Source: Azorinus chamasolen (taxonomy: Eukaryota; Mollusca; Bivalvia; Cardiida; Solecurtidae). Taken from it: a stretch of DNA of 64,000 nt. Below are positions 1 to 12,800 of this stretch, one piece after another (the stretch's first letter is position 1; each line of letters begins with the position of its first letter). The stretch covers positions 29,886,853 through 29,950,852 of the forward strand of contig OY755241.1 in assembly GCA_963576725.1 (NCBI GenBank), read 5' to 3'. The position numbers and the translations under genes were made by a program. Below the pieces are notes generated by a model. The model made no database searches and was not told where the DNA came from. It worked only from the letters and a program-made list of their open reading frames with translations.

Positions 1-79
1 TTCAGTATAACTATTTTGTCCATGTATATTCAGTAGGTATTGAAATTTGTAATAAACATAGAACACGGGAAAGGGTTAA
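1..79 (-). mobile_element. TTAA-1 element, cut by window edge
   Basis: Reverse copy: the TATTCAGTAGGTATTGAAATTT block and the GGGAAAGGGTTAA terminus are present; the rest lies outside the window. Confidence 0.8.
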
Positions 80-200
80 AATGATGAAATAATATAGATA
101 GAAAAGTTTTGTGCTAAAGTAGTATAAAGACGAATAAAACAATTAGTTACCTTTTTCTGAAAAGTTTCTTTCTAAATTTTTCATTTCTCCTTATAATGAT

Positions 201-395
201 TTAACCCTTTACTTCAATTATCTTCAACATTAATGGTAATTAATCTTTTACCTACCTCATATAATAATTCATGCAAATAGTAATTACTTTATCAATATTA
301 ATTAGCTGAATTTATTATCATAAGTACACAGAGCAGACCATGATCAGCTTCTGTTGGAGCTGTCTGATCTGTCATGCATGAGGTAAATTTTCAAT
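201..395 (+). mobile_element. TTAA-3 element, degenerate
   Basis: Begins TTAACCCTTTACTTC and keeps ATTAGCTGAATTT and the core (AGAGCAGACCATGATCAG...GTCTGATCTG). The 3' terminus is lost. Confidence 0.5.
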
Positions 396-429
396 ATGAC
401 ACCCGATGACAGACAGTGTAGAATCAAAT

Positions 430-505
430 CTGTAATAATTCCTAATCTCCCTGATCATACAACTCCTACAGGAGCCCCCTGATCTGTGTCTACTCTGTTT
501 ACAAA
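430..505 (+). mobile_element. Core-hairpin fragment of a TTAA element
   Basis: Only the palindromic core (CTCCTACAGGAG) and the TCTACTCTGTTTAC arm remain. Confidence 0.5.
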
Positions 506-529
506 GATTAACAAGGCACAATAATCAGG

Positions 530-662
530 GTCCATGCTTATAAAACTTTTAGTTGAGTCTGAGTTTATTCTCAAGTTTTTGATTGGTCAGATTTGAGCCT
601 TTGGCTCAAATCTGACCAATCAAAAGCTCGAGAACTCAAATCTGACCAATCAAAAGCTTAAG
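530..662. repeat. HP-B hairpin repeat
   Basis: CTGACCAATCAAAAGCT appears twice direct, and its reverse complement once, around GAGCCTTTGGCTC. It starts with GGTCCATGCTTATAAA, as in the copy near 51.3 kb. Confidence 0.65.
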
Positions 663-700
663 ACCCAGGTAAATTGTTAATAATCAGAATTATTGATTAG

Positions 701-1162
701 AGCAAGAGGGCCATGATGAGTCTGTATCACTCACCTGGTTAATAGGACAAGTGATCTATTGTATAAATCCAACACAGTTTTTGGCTGCTGTATTTCAATA
801 AGATAGAGGACCATGTAAACATCATCCCTATGTCATTCCTGTGAAATTTGGTGAATATCCGTTCAGCAATTTGGGAGATGTTAACATTTGGTGAAAATCT
901 AGTCATGGTTTAGGAGTAGATGTCATTTAAAAGAAATTGTTTAAAATCAATTTTTAGCTCTTGTGATTTACTCATGGAGTGGACTGGAAGGTTTTATATA
1001 ATTCTGATATAGGGTCACCTGCTGTTAATTCCTTTGAAATTTGGTGCAAATCCAGTAAGTGGTTTAGGAGGAAATGTCATTTAAAGAAACTATTGATGGC
1101 ACCCAACAGACACTGGGTGATCCCAAAAGCTCACCTTAGCACTGTGTGCCATGTGAGCTAAA
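701..1162 (+). repeat. GCT-1 dispersed repeat, diverged copy
   Basis: Starts AGCAAGAGGGCCATGATG and ends CAAAAGCTCACC...GTGAGCTAAA. The middle has two diverged tandem segments (TTTGGTGAAAATCTAGTCATG and similar). No coding capacity. Confidence 0.6.
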
Positions 1163-1431
1163 CTACACTGCACCATCATTTGGTTACACTGGATCTTTAA
1201 ATAGACTTTAATATGCAAATTACTGGAGGGTAGAATTAAATAGATATACAACAGAATTAATCCTTTCCCTGTTTTGCCCGTGTTTCCTCGTGTCTATCGA
1301 TTACCTGTTTTAGCCATGCTAGCCCGCAAAATGTATAAATAACATTACAACATTTTTTCCCTATTTCTCTGTATGATAAGAGGACAAAACACTACAAAAT
1401 TTAGACTACAACAAAAGCACTACAAGAACAA
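1163..1431. other. Intergenic or intron sequence, nothing recognised
   Basis: AT-rich sequence with a weak TTAATCCTTTCCCTG start near 1258 but no matching end. Confidence 0.5.
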
Positions 1432-1876
1432 TTAACCCTTTCAAAGTTGAAGTTTCTGAGTGCAATAGCCCATCAGAGTCCACTCAATATGAAAGACTAA
1501 CATTTGCTGGTCGATGTTAACCCTTTACTCCATGAATATTCATGTAAGAAATGAAGACATCATGAATATTAAATGGATTCACATTTTATAATGGCTTACA
1601 AACACAGGAAATTTTGGCTGTGGCAAAAACTATAGAGTCATTTCTATACTATGTCATAAGCGAACAGAGCAGACCCTGATCAGCCGGCTCCTACAGGAGC
1701 CTTCTGATATGGGGCTTTCTGTTTGCAAAGGTGTAGAATGACATATATAGGGAGTAAAGGGTTAAATGACAAATAGTGAAGACCCTGATCAGGGGGGTCC
1801 TCTAAGGATCACTCTGGTCTGAGTCTACATTGTTTGCAAATGCATGTGCATGTGTGTTCCACATAGAATGGGTTAA
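1432..1876 (+). mobile_element. TTAA-4 element split by a TTAA-3 insertion
   Basis: Begins TTAACCCTTTCAAAG and ends AGAATGGGTTAA. The second half resumes ATGACAAATAGTGAAGACCC after the inserted element. Confidence 0.75.
1517..1765 (+). mobile_element. TTAA-3 element nested in TTAA-4
   Basis: Complete copy with TTAA at both ends, CCATGAATATTCATG near the start and GGAGTAAAGGG at the end. The flanks rejoin as a TTAA-4 element if it is removed with one TTAA. Confidence 0.85.
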
Positions 1877-2159
1877 AGTTATCAGTATACAACATATAGC
1901 AGAAAAGCAAATAAAACGAAAAGATGTTAAAGTGTTTCCTTTCTTCAAAAACAAAACATGGGTTGTCCCTCATCGGCTTTTTTCTGACCAAAACTCTTTG
2001 AATAAATCTACTGAAAATGAGCATTTACTAGAAACAGCATTATTCTGTGTCTCACCTGGATCCAAACTATTTGCAAAGTCATCATATAGTTGCCAACTGA
2101 CTGCTGAAGGTTAATGGGTATTCGAGCAAGAAATAATGACTTTATAAAAATTAATTGCT

Positions 2160-2372
2160 TTAACCCATTCCCACATATAGACGCCTTTTGATGCTTCTGT
2201 AAAAGTCACTTTGTGAAACCATTGTGATAAATAGAGCATGTGCTCCTATTTATCACAATGGTTTCAACTCTACACAATTCTAAAATTTTCCTTTTTAGTA
2301 GTAAATGCTCCTTTTTGGTAGATTTGTTCAAAGGGGTTGGATCTAAAAATAGCCTATACGGGAATGGGTTAA
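2160..2372 (+). mobile_element. TTAA-2 element with shortened palindrome
   Basis: TTAA at both ends. The palindrome tip is deleted (AGAGCATGTGCTCCTATTTATC), leaving a shorter hairpin. Confidence 0.85.
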
Positions 2373-2384
2373 GAGCAAAATCAA

Positions 2385-2515
2385 AATCTGAATGTTTGGC
2401 CATGGCAGAAACTGTAGAATCAGACCTTTCTTATACCACAAGCTAACTGAGCAGACCCGGATCACACAGTTCCTACATGAGCCATCTATATCCGAGTCTG
2501 TTTGCAAATGCAAAA
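2385..2515 (+). mobile_element. TTAA-3 fragment
   Basis: GGCCATGGCAGAAACTGTAG followed by a mutated core hairpin; no termini. Confidence 0.6.
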
Positions 2516-2901
2516 ATGCTCAAACTTCTTATTAATATAAATATGCTGTATACTGGTCCAACTCACCACTCCTTTCCATCCAAATCGTCTGTCATTTCCT
2601 GTCTACTATTTTTTTTCCTCCTTAAACTAGAGGGTTTGGGTGAAAGGTCAGGGACAAGGTGGGGTTTAGTTTGACTCCCAGTAAAGCTCATAACCACATC
2701 CATATACCCGGAGTCTCCGTTCGGTTTCCGACGCACAGACATCTTGGAAGATTTACAAAGATTTATTGAAACTGTACAATTCTACCTAGCTTTATTTTAC
2801 CTATTGATGCATGCAGATAGGAGGGTACATGGGCAGAGAACAATTATGTCATCTCTTTCTTCATTTGGTCTGTATTATATGCAGAAGAATAGATAAGATT
2901 C
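2516..2901. other. Sequence with nothing recognised
   Basis: No coding, RNA or repeat signal that I can support. Confidence 0.5.
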
Positions 2902-3147
2902 TTAACCCTTTCCCTGTTCTATGTTTATTTCAAATTTCAATACCTACTGAATATTCATGAACAAAATAGATATAATGAAATAAGAAGGCGGAACATTGTA
3001 ACCATTTTAGAAAGTAAAGAAACATTTTTTAAATTCCATTAGCAAACAGAGCAGACCCTGATCAGATGGCTCCATAGGAGCCATCTGATCTTGGTCTACT
3101 CTGTTTGCCAATGTGTGAAAAGGTGTTTATATGAAGGAAAGGGTTAA
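2902..3147 (+). mobile_element. TTAA-1 element
   Basis: Full copy; the core hairpin loop is shortened to GGCTCCATAGGAGCC. Its 3' TTAA is also the start of the next element. Confidence 0.9.
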
Positions 3148-3391
3148 ATCCACTGTTTCCCTATTGAATATTCATGTAAGAAATCATGAATATTTATTAG
3201 CTTAAGCTTTATAATGGCATATGTACACAGGAGATTTCAGTATGAGTTGAAAAGGTAGAGTGAGATCCATTATAATTTCATAAGCAGGCAGATAGCAGCC
3301 TGATCACAGGGCTCTTACTGGAGCTGTTCTGATCTGGGTCTACTCTATTTACAGAGGCATGAAAAGGCATTTATATAAAGGAAAGGGTTAA
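3144..3391 (+). mobile_element. TTAA-5 element abutting TTAA-1
   Basis: GTTTCCCTATTGAATATTCATG start and GGAAAGGGTTAA end. It shares one TTAA with its left neighbour. Confidence 0.8.
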
Positions 3392-3399
3392 ACAGTCTT

Positions 3400-3525
3400 T
3401 CAAGAGCAGATCCTTTATATCCCCACCTGAGTTATGACTGCTCTTTAGAATTGTCTCTTAGGAACCATTCTAAAGAGTGGTCACAAAATAGGGTTTGATG
3501 GAGAAATGATGATTTAAGTCTGTTT
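3400..3525. repeat. HP-A hairpin repeat
   Basis: Arms CTGCTCTTTAGAATTGTCT and CATTCTAAAGAGTGGTCAC, then AGGGTTTGATGGAGAAAT. Confidence 0.7.
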
Positions 3526-3750
3526 CATTTGGGTTGAGCATAGGTTTTGAGGTCATAAACTGGGCCCATGCTTTTTGGATATACACAGAATGTTGGGCAC
3601 ACATTCCTGAGTCAGCGCCAATTCCCCTTCCACTAATTCCCATCCCTAATTAAACCCCTTGCTTACATAAGAATACCTACCAGTAAAATATCACTCTGAA
3701 CTCATAAGCTTGCTAGATTGTAACCATCACCGTATTACATTGTTACCTAC

Positions 3751-3890
3751 CAATTAAATTTCACCATTTCTGAATCATCTGGAAAGTTAATATAGCCTGG
3801 GCCTGAATGGCATGGAGGAGGGGACATCTCCGGGGACTGAGATTTGCGGCCCTGTATAGTCCAGTCTAGATAGGAGGGCTGCCGCCGGGG
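3751..3890 (-). CDS. vav: Vav exon: SH3-SH2 linker
   Basis: 46 codons plus 2 nt; acceptor CTTCTGCCAG, donor ATTG|GTAGGT. It starts in phase 0, fitting the SH3 exon 10.1 kb upstream. The peptide has SPEMSPPPCHSGPGYINFPD and ends MVKFNW, where W is the first residue of a Vav SH2 (compare YPWFAGNMER). YINF fits pYxN, a Grb2 SH2 consensus. Reading past the donor gives a stop, so the donor is needed. The SH2 exon is not in the remaining 3.7 kb. Confidence 0.85.
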
Positions 3891-6800
3891 CTGGCAGAAG
3901 AGAGAAGAAGCATAAACATCAAGGGTAGCATGCAGGAGAACAGTAAACAAACATGCTCTAACTAAATCCACCCCAAGTATCATAGTCATGCTAACTATAG
4001 CAATCCAAGGCTCACTGAAATTGAATTGTGCCATCTACAACACATGCTATATTATAACAACACAAGGCTCAATGGAATTAAATTGTGCTATCTATAACAT
4101 GACATTGTGCTATATTATAGCAATCCAAGGTTCACTGGAATTAAATTGTGCTATCTACAAGTTACAACACATGTTATATTATAGCAATCCAAGGCTCACT
4201 GGAACTGAATTATGCTATCTATAACATGTTATATTATTCAATATTGCAATCCAAGTTTGCTGGAATTAAATTATGCTATCTATAACATGCAATATTATAG
4301 CAATCCAAGGTCACTAAAATTAAATCATGCTATCTGTAAGTCATTATATCATAGCAATCCAAGTTTGCTGGAATTAAGTCATGCTATCTATAACATGCTA
4401 TATTATAGCAATCCAAGTTCACTGAAATTGAATTATATAACACATGCTAATTTATAGCAATCCAAGGTTGCTGCAACTGAATTATGCTATCTACATATCT
4501 TAGGTTAACTGGGAATTGACATAACACACATTAACAGCAGCAATCCCTAGAACACTAAAAATCAACTCTAAATTACTCCATAAATAAGCCTTTCTATGCC
4601 TCTGCAAACAGAGTAGACACAAATCAAATGGCTCCTGTAGGAGCCGTCTGATCAGGATCTGCTCTGTTTGCTTATATCATTATATAGATCTGATTCTACA
4701 GTTTCTGCAATGGCCAAACTTTTCGGTGTCCATGTGTCATTATAGAAAATAATCTAATTAGTATGCATTTTGTCATTATTTCTTACATGAATATTCATGG
4801 AGTGAAGGTTTAAAACATGCTACCTATAGACTTCACTAGAAATTAACCCTTAACTCCATTACCTCTTATGCTATTTTTAGACCCAACCGCTTTGAACGGA
4901 TCTATTGAAAAGGAGCATAATAATACTACACTAAGGAAAACTTTAGAAACATGTAATTTAGAAAACATTGTGATAAATACAGCATTTGCTCCTATGGAGC
5001 AAATGCTCTATTTATCACAATGGTTTCAAAAAGTGACTTTTTCAGAGGCATCAAAAGGCATCAATACGAGGGAATGGGTTAACTCCATAAACATGCCTTT
5101 CAATGCCTTTACAGAGTAGAACCAGATCAGACAGCTAAAGGTTTCTCTATCATGTAATGGGTTAATGATAGAATCCATTGGTTTGAAAGGGTATGGTTTG
5201 CAAGGGGATTTTGAATGTCAGACAAACAGTGGAGATCCTGATCAGAAGACTCCGCTAAGAGTCCTCTGATCTGGGTCTTTGCCATTGGCAGTTTTATACC
5301 AGTTAACCTATTTCCCATATTTAAAGTGCTATCCTGTTCTTTAGCAAAGCTTTAGCAAAATTCATGCCAGAAAAGGAGAAAGAAACTGCACAGCAGGTCT
5401 CTAGAGCCAGACTTATTTTTAACCATTTACTCCATAAATATTCATGTAAAACTAACTGTATCATGAATATTAATTGTTTTAATAGTAAATGAACACAGGT
5501 AACTTTTGGCCATGGCAGAAACTGTAGAATCATATCTACAGTAAAAACACAATACTACCAACACTTAAATACATACCATTATTGATCTTTAACACAGGTG
5601 GCAGCTTAATGCAGGGTGAAAGTCATGCAGAAAGCTCCTTCTGAATGACTTTCACCCTGCATTAAGCAGCCACCTGCCTACAAATACATAAATTTTTCAT
5701 TACTAAATTTTCGCAGTATCGAGATTTTACTGTTAATTATTTTATAAGCATACAGAGCACCCTGATCAGATGCTCCTACAGGAGTCTTTAGATCTGGGTC
5801 TACTCTGTTTACAAAGGCATTCAAAGTTTATCTATGGAGTGAAGATTATATGTTCTAAACTGATTACAGACATTAAATAACATTTTACTTTGAGCAACAA
5901 GTAAGCTTGAACAGGTAATTATGTTCCTAATTGTGTTACACATTCCTTAGTTAATATTCAGTTAAGATTTTTTTACCCTGAGCAGACAGGAGCCATCTGA
6001 TCTGGGTCTCCTCTGTTTGCAAAGGGGTCAAAAAGCTTTTATATGAAGGAAAGGTTTAATCAATGAACATGGCTCCCAATTCATGGCATGAATGGGAAAT
6101 GTTTCAAGTATATAACGAATTTGGGGTATTCCAATGTCACAAAGTCGATTCAGCAACTAACAGACAAATAGAAAGGATGACATAATTGTTTTCAGTCCTG
6201 TGATCTAGGCTGGACTTCAACAATAGATTGCGGGTTTATTAACAAAATTGTTGGAAATACACGTACACTATTTAACCCATTCCCTCATATTGACCCCTCT
6301 GTGAAAGTCCCTTTCTGAAACCAATGTGATAAATACAGCATTTGCCCCATAGAAGCAAATGCTCTATTTATGTTTGTCGGAAAATAGCTCATGAGCTAAT
6401 GTTATTTATATCCGACGTAAAATAAAATTTCTTGTATCTTGTATCTTATCACAATGGTTTCAACACTGTCAAATTCTAAAAAAATATTTTCCTCTAGTAA
6501 ATGCTCCTTTTCGGTAAATTTATTCAAAGAGGTAGGATCTAAAAATAGCCTATGAGGGAATGGGTTAACAGGGCGTCCAGCAATTTCTGATGAGAAAGTT
6601 ATTCTGTTTCTAATTATTCTTCCAGAGTGTGTGAAGAGTTAAAATAACTTTCTACATGCCTATTAGTATCACTCTAACAAAGTATTTCTACATGCCTATT
6701 AAAATCACTCTAAGTAATTTGGACTAAGAAAATATTGTACATTTGCTTTCACATCATTCTGAATCCATTAGCAAAGCTAAAGGCATAGAGTGGAAAATTA

Positions 6801-9800
6801 ATAAAATATAAGTAAAATATATTTCAGTCATATCACGACATCCTGCTAACTACATGTGTGGGAAGACCCCAGAGGTTCTTTCATGTATGCTTCGTTTGGT
6901 GCACAGATTAGAGCATCTGGGTAGAACCAGCTATCTACTGCAAGTCAGCTGCAAGGCTGGCCTACTTGAAAAACAGATCAATTGTCATCTGCAAATTCCA
7001 ATTCTAAAAGTTTATTTTCTTTCATTTCTTTTAAGAAAAAAACAAACAAACAGCGTCAGCGTGTCAAACAGTTTGGATCCTGATGAGATGCAGAAGTATT
7101 AACTGTTTCATCAGGATCAAAACTGTTTGCAAAAGTTATCACGGATATGACAGGAGAGGGCTGAAGGTGAATAGCAAATAAGGATTGTCTTAGTCCAGGC
7201 CAAAAAATAAACAAAATGTACAACAAAATATATCACAGCAAAAAACAAAAACTTCCATCACAAGACATCAAAACATATCTGTCCACACAAACCATTGGTG
7301 TTTTAATCCTTTACTCCATAGATACAGGTACACCTTTTTGTAGCTTTGTAAACAGAGTAGACAAAGATCAGATGTCTCCTATAGAAGCTGTCTGGTCAGG
7401 GTCTGCTCTGTTTGCTTGTGTAATACATGTAATATAGATCTGATTCTGCAGTTTGTCATGATAAAAATTTCGCTTGGACAAATCAAGGGCTTGGTGCAAA
7501 ACTATTCTAACTCCTTCACAAAGTGAAGGAGTTAGAATAGTTTTGCACCAAGCCCTCGAAATTGCCTATATATAAATTCTCCTAATTAATATTCATGTCA
7601 TTATTTCTAACATGAATATTCATGGAGTAAAGGGTTAAGACTGCGAAGATTACTCAATATTGGATCACAACAGAAAGGATGCATCTAAATATAGGTATCA
7701 CATGACCTACCAAGGGTAGGTAGAGAGGTCAATTGGGGGACCGACACAAGCCCCATTCATCTGACCCTCTACATGAACAAGACCCGGATGGGTTATCTGT
7801 ACCGGCTCATATGAAATCTTTGTCTGTTAGAAAGCAGAAAACTTAACTGTTAACAAAACTATAATTTTACTTGAGCTACAGATAAATGTGCATACTCAAA
7901 TACTAAAATCATCATTTTTCCACCAAACCCAATTTTGTGACAACTCTTTAGAATCATCTCGAAGAGACGATTCTAAAGAATAGCCGCAACATAGGGCTAT
8001 GTGGACAAATAAAGTTATTCTTGAAAATGTTTTAATTTACATATCTTATCTGGACCTCTGATTTTACTATCAAATCCTGATTTATCACAATGGTTTCAAA
8101 CTGCAAAATTCTAAAAAAAAAATCCTTTTCTCTAGTGAATGCTCCTTTTGGGTAGATTCAAAGAGGTTCGGTCTAAAAATAGCCTATGGAGGAATTGGCT
8201 AAGACAGGTTCTGCTGTATGTACCAATTTTTAGTCATAAAGAAAAGGTACAGAATAGTAATTTTTAAAAGTCATTGAGAAAATGGTATCTCTGGATTTCC
8301 TCTATCTGCCTCTTATCTACATATCCAATCATATATCAGAGCAGTAGACATAAGGTATATTGTTTAACCCTTTCCCTGTTCTGTATTTATCCCAAATTTC
8401 AATACCTACTGAATATTCATGGACATAGTAGTTATAAAGAAATATGGAAGGTGGAACACTGTAGACATTTTAGAAAGCAAAAAAACAGACCTATCAAATT
8501 CTCTTAGCAAACAGAGCAGACCCTGATCAGACAGCTCCTCTAGGAGCCATCTGATCTGGGTCTAATCTGTTTGCAAATGCTTGAAAACACGTTTACATGA
8601 GGGAAAGGGTTAGCTGAATCCTGTTAGCCTCTATCTCGATGATACTTATTACAATAACTGAGGTCATAACAAGATGTGTAAATTAAAACATTTTCACGAA
8701 TAGCTCCTTATTTCTCCATCAAACCCTATACTATGATCACTCTTTAGAATCACTCCTTCAAGACAATTCTAAAGAGTGGTCACAACATTGGGTTTAGTGG
8801 AGTTTGTATGAGTATCAAAAGATGCAGAGTACTGACCCAGGTCAGAAGAATTACAAAACAGTCCGATATGGGTTAAGCACTGTTTCACATTCTGGAAACC
8901 AGGAATGTGTCCATAGAACATGAATGCCCACCACTGTGACCTTGACCTTTAACAAAACAACATAGGTCATGCATGTCAAACACCTTTTATATAATGTTAC
9001 ATTGTACCAAACTTCTCTGAAACCCCACCACATGTAACACAGTTATCCCATTTCCTCATAGGCTATTTTCAGATACAACCTCTTTGAATAAATCTACCGA
9101 AAAAGAGCATTAACTAGAGAAAGGATTTTTTTTTTTATAATTTTGTAGTTTGAAACCATTGTGATAAATAGAGCATTTGCTCCTATAGGAGCAAATGCTC
9201 TATTTATCACAATGGTTTCATAAAGCGACTTTTACAGAGGCGTCAAAAGGCGTCAATATGAGGGAATGGGTTATCCCCACACAAACCTGTACCTATGGAC
9301 ACAATGACAGAGGTAACATTACATGCCTTAGGCAGTACTTTGATTTTGGTCTACACTGTTTGCTAATGACAAAGATTCTATGGCCAACATTTCCTAGACT
9401 AGGGACATTTTGGCCACAGAAACTTTAGAATCAGTTTTATATAATTTCAAATGCAAACTGAGCAGACCCTGATCAGACGGCTCCTACAGGAGCCATCTGA
9501 TCTAGATCTACTGTGTTTTCAAATGCATAGAAAGGTGTATTAAAGGAGTAAAGGGTTAAGTATCCCTCTATTTTAGTTCAGTGCATTGATCTCTCCTTAG
9601 GAAAGGTAGCAATACCACCCATGTATGTGACGGTACGAGTAGAATTATGAGGCACTTCAAACAGTTAGACTAGCCTTTATCCCACTGTAAAATACTACAA
9701 CAATCACTTAATACTTTCCCTGAACCAATCACTTAATACTTTCCCTGAACAATCACTTAATACTTTCCCTGTTCTATTCCAATTTTCAATACCTACTGAA

Positions 9801-12800
9801 TATTGATGAACAAAATGGTTATTTCGAAATATGGAAGGTGGGACATTGTAGCCATTTTAGAAAGTAAAGAAAAAGATCTATCAAATTCCATTAGCAAACA
9901 GAGCAGACCCTGATCAAACGTTTCCTATAGGCACTGTCTGATCTGGGTCTACTCTGTTTGCAAATGTGTGAAAACATGTTTATATGAAGGAAAGGGGGGT
10001 TAAGTGATGAATATATCGTACGGCAGCCTTGATCGCAAATCCAAGGGCTACCCGTGTTTCATGCCCAAATGACAAAAAAACCCACTATTTTCCAATGCCT
10101 GATGCTAAACACATGACAACTGTCTTGCACATCTACTGTTCGTGATTATTAAGTAAGCCAAATAGATATTCAAATTAGAGGATTTCCTGACACCTACTAC
10201 CTGTTTCATGCTAAAATGACAAAAATTACTCAAAAGCTCAATGTGAGATAATCCTAAAGGGGCTATCTAATCTGGGTCTATGCTGTTTGCAAAGACATTT
10301 TAAAGGCATATCTATGGAGTGTAGGGTTAAACTATACAGATTGGACCCTGATAAGATGTGGAGTTACGCAACATCTCATCTGGATCCAAGCTGTTTGCAA
10401 CTCCGAGCCAGACCATGCTAAGCGGAATTAAGGGGTTACCATACTACCTTATCTTCTAAGCAAACAAATCCCTGGCCTCAGACAAAAATATGTTACCAGG
10501 CACAAATATATTAACTCTTTACTTCATGAATATTCATTTAAGAAATAATGACATCATATATATCAAGTGAATGAATTGTTATAATAGCACACGAACAAAG
10601 GAGCTTTTGGGCATGGCAGAACTGTATAATCATGCCTATATTAAACATTTAAGCAAACATAGCAGACCCTGATCAGATGACACCTACAGGATCTGTCTGA
10701 TCTGGGTCTACACTGTATGCAGAGAAATTAAAGGATATTATCTATGATGTAAAAAGTTAATTAAAATGTTAAATAACAATCAAAATACAGTAAAATCTCG
10801 ATTATTCAATTTTTTTGTATAGCAGGTGGCTGCTTAATGCATGGTGAAAGTCATGCAGAAAGCTCCTTGAGGAGCTTTCTGCATGACTCTCTGAGTCTCA
10901 CCATGCATTAAGCTGCCACCTGTCTTAAAGATCGATAATGATACGTATTTAAATGTTCGAATAATCAAGATTTTACTGTATATAACCCTTTACTTGATTA
11001 TCTCGGCTTTTGCACACAGAGCATTCTTAACCCTTCACCTCATAGGCTATATTTAGACTTGACCTCTTTCAATGAATCTTCTGAAAAGAAGCATTTACTA
11101 GAAAAAAGGATTTTTTAAAATTGTGAAGTTTTGAAACTATTGTAATAAATAGAGCATTGCTCCTATGGAGCAAATGCTCTATTTTTCAAAATGGTTTCAA
11201 AAATTGACTTTTACAGGTGCCAAATGGCGTCAATATGAGTGAATAAAGTGACTTTTACAGAGGTGTCTAAATGCCTCACAATGAGGGAATGGGTTATGGG
11301 AAAAGGGTTAATATACTAAATTAATATTCACACTAAGTTGTGTCTTGTATGAGTATCAATCAGGTAAAGGATTAAAAATGCAAATTTTGACAACGAAATG
11401 ATTCATGTTGTTCCAGATCAGATGGCTCCTACAGGAGATGTCTGATCTGGATCTACTCTGTTTGCAAATGCCTCAAGCGGTATAATTATACAGTGTTAAC
11501 ACAGTGGTCGGTTTAGTATTTCATGTCCCCGGTAACACATATATCTGCTGATTCCAGACCAATGACTGCAAACAGTAACTGGTTAACCCATTACCTCATA
11601 GGCTATTTTTAGATCCAACCTCTTTGAATAAATCTACCGAAAAGGAGCATTAACTAGAGAAAAGGAAACTTTTAGAATTTTTTAGTTTGAAACCATTGTG
11701 ATAAATAGAGCATTTGCTCTATTTATCACAATGGTTTCAACTGGTGACTTTTGCAGAGGTGTCAAAAGGCATCAACATGAGGGAATGGGTTAAAACTAGA
11801 GGTGTCATGGATAGGAACGATATTGATATATCATCTATTCACGTCAGTCGATCCAATATCGATACTGGTTTCAAAATATTGATACAAATTGAAGACAAAT
11901 AAACACCTTTCTATGGGCTATATTTCTTACTTACTTGCAGTGAAATTCTTCTGAATGCATACTTTCATTTCCACTATTCTCCAGTGTTTACTTCAACTTA
12001 CTTGTTTACAGTTCGAAAAACAAAGTTAAACAATTTGAGCGTTTTACAGTATATTATAAGCCACAAAGGATATACAGCATTCTTTTATATAATTTTATTG
12101 AAAGTTTTGACTTTATACACTCAGATGGATGTGATGTTTGTGTATAGAAATCAATATCGATATTTTTCCATCGATATATCGATACAGAAATTTCCGTCAA
12201 TGACACCTCTAGTTAAAACAATAATTCTCCCATCACACATGAATCAAAACTCACTCCTACCTCAATCTTGACCTGTGACGGATAATACAAAGTAAAATAG
12301 TGTGATGAATTATAAGATTCATCACAGAAAGCTCAATATTAACCCTTCGCTTGCTATTCGCGTCAATATACCTACCTGTAAATAGTGAAGACCCAGATGA
12401 GACAGCTCCTGCAGGAGCTGTCTCATCAGGGTCTGCACTATTTACAAGTTGATTGTCCAACCAGTGCACTCCACAGCAGTGATTGCACAGCGAAATACTT
12501 GTAGACAGTGAAGATATATGTAATTATACAACAGGCCATGGGTAAAGAAGGAGAAATGTATTTTAAAATTCAGCAAGAGAAGGGTTAACCCATTCAACCC
12601 GAGACACACATGCACTTTCATTTGCAAAGAGTGTAAAACCAGATCAAAGGGTTCCTAGAGGCACCCTCTGATCTGGGTCTGCATTGTTTGTTATTCAAAA
12701 TTCTCTGGTAAGTTTAACCTTTTCCTCCATAGGCTATTTTTAGATCCAACCTCTTTGAATAAATCTACCGAAAAGGAGCATTAACTAGAGAAAAGGAAAA

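Noticed and set aside
1..3750. Search for the Vav SH2 and second SH3 exons
   Set aside because: No minus-strand stretch with acceptor, donor and SH2 motifs such as GTYLxRE or FAISI; these exons must lie beyond the left edge.
3988..4457. Two plus-strand frames of about 80 codons
   Set aside because: Translations of the 50-65 bp satellite.
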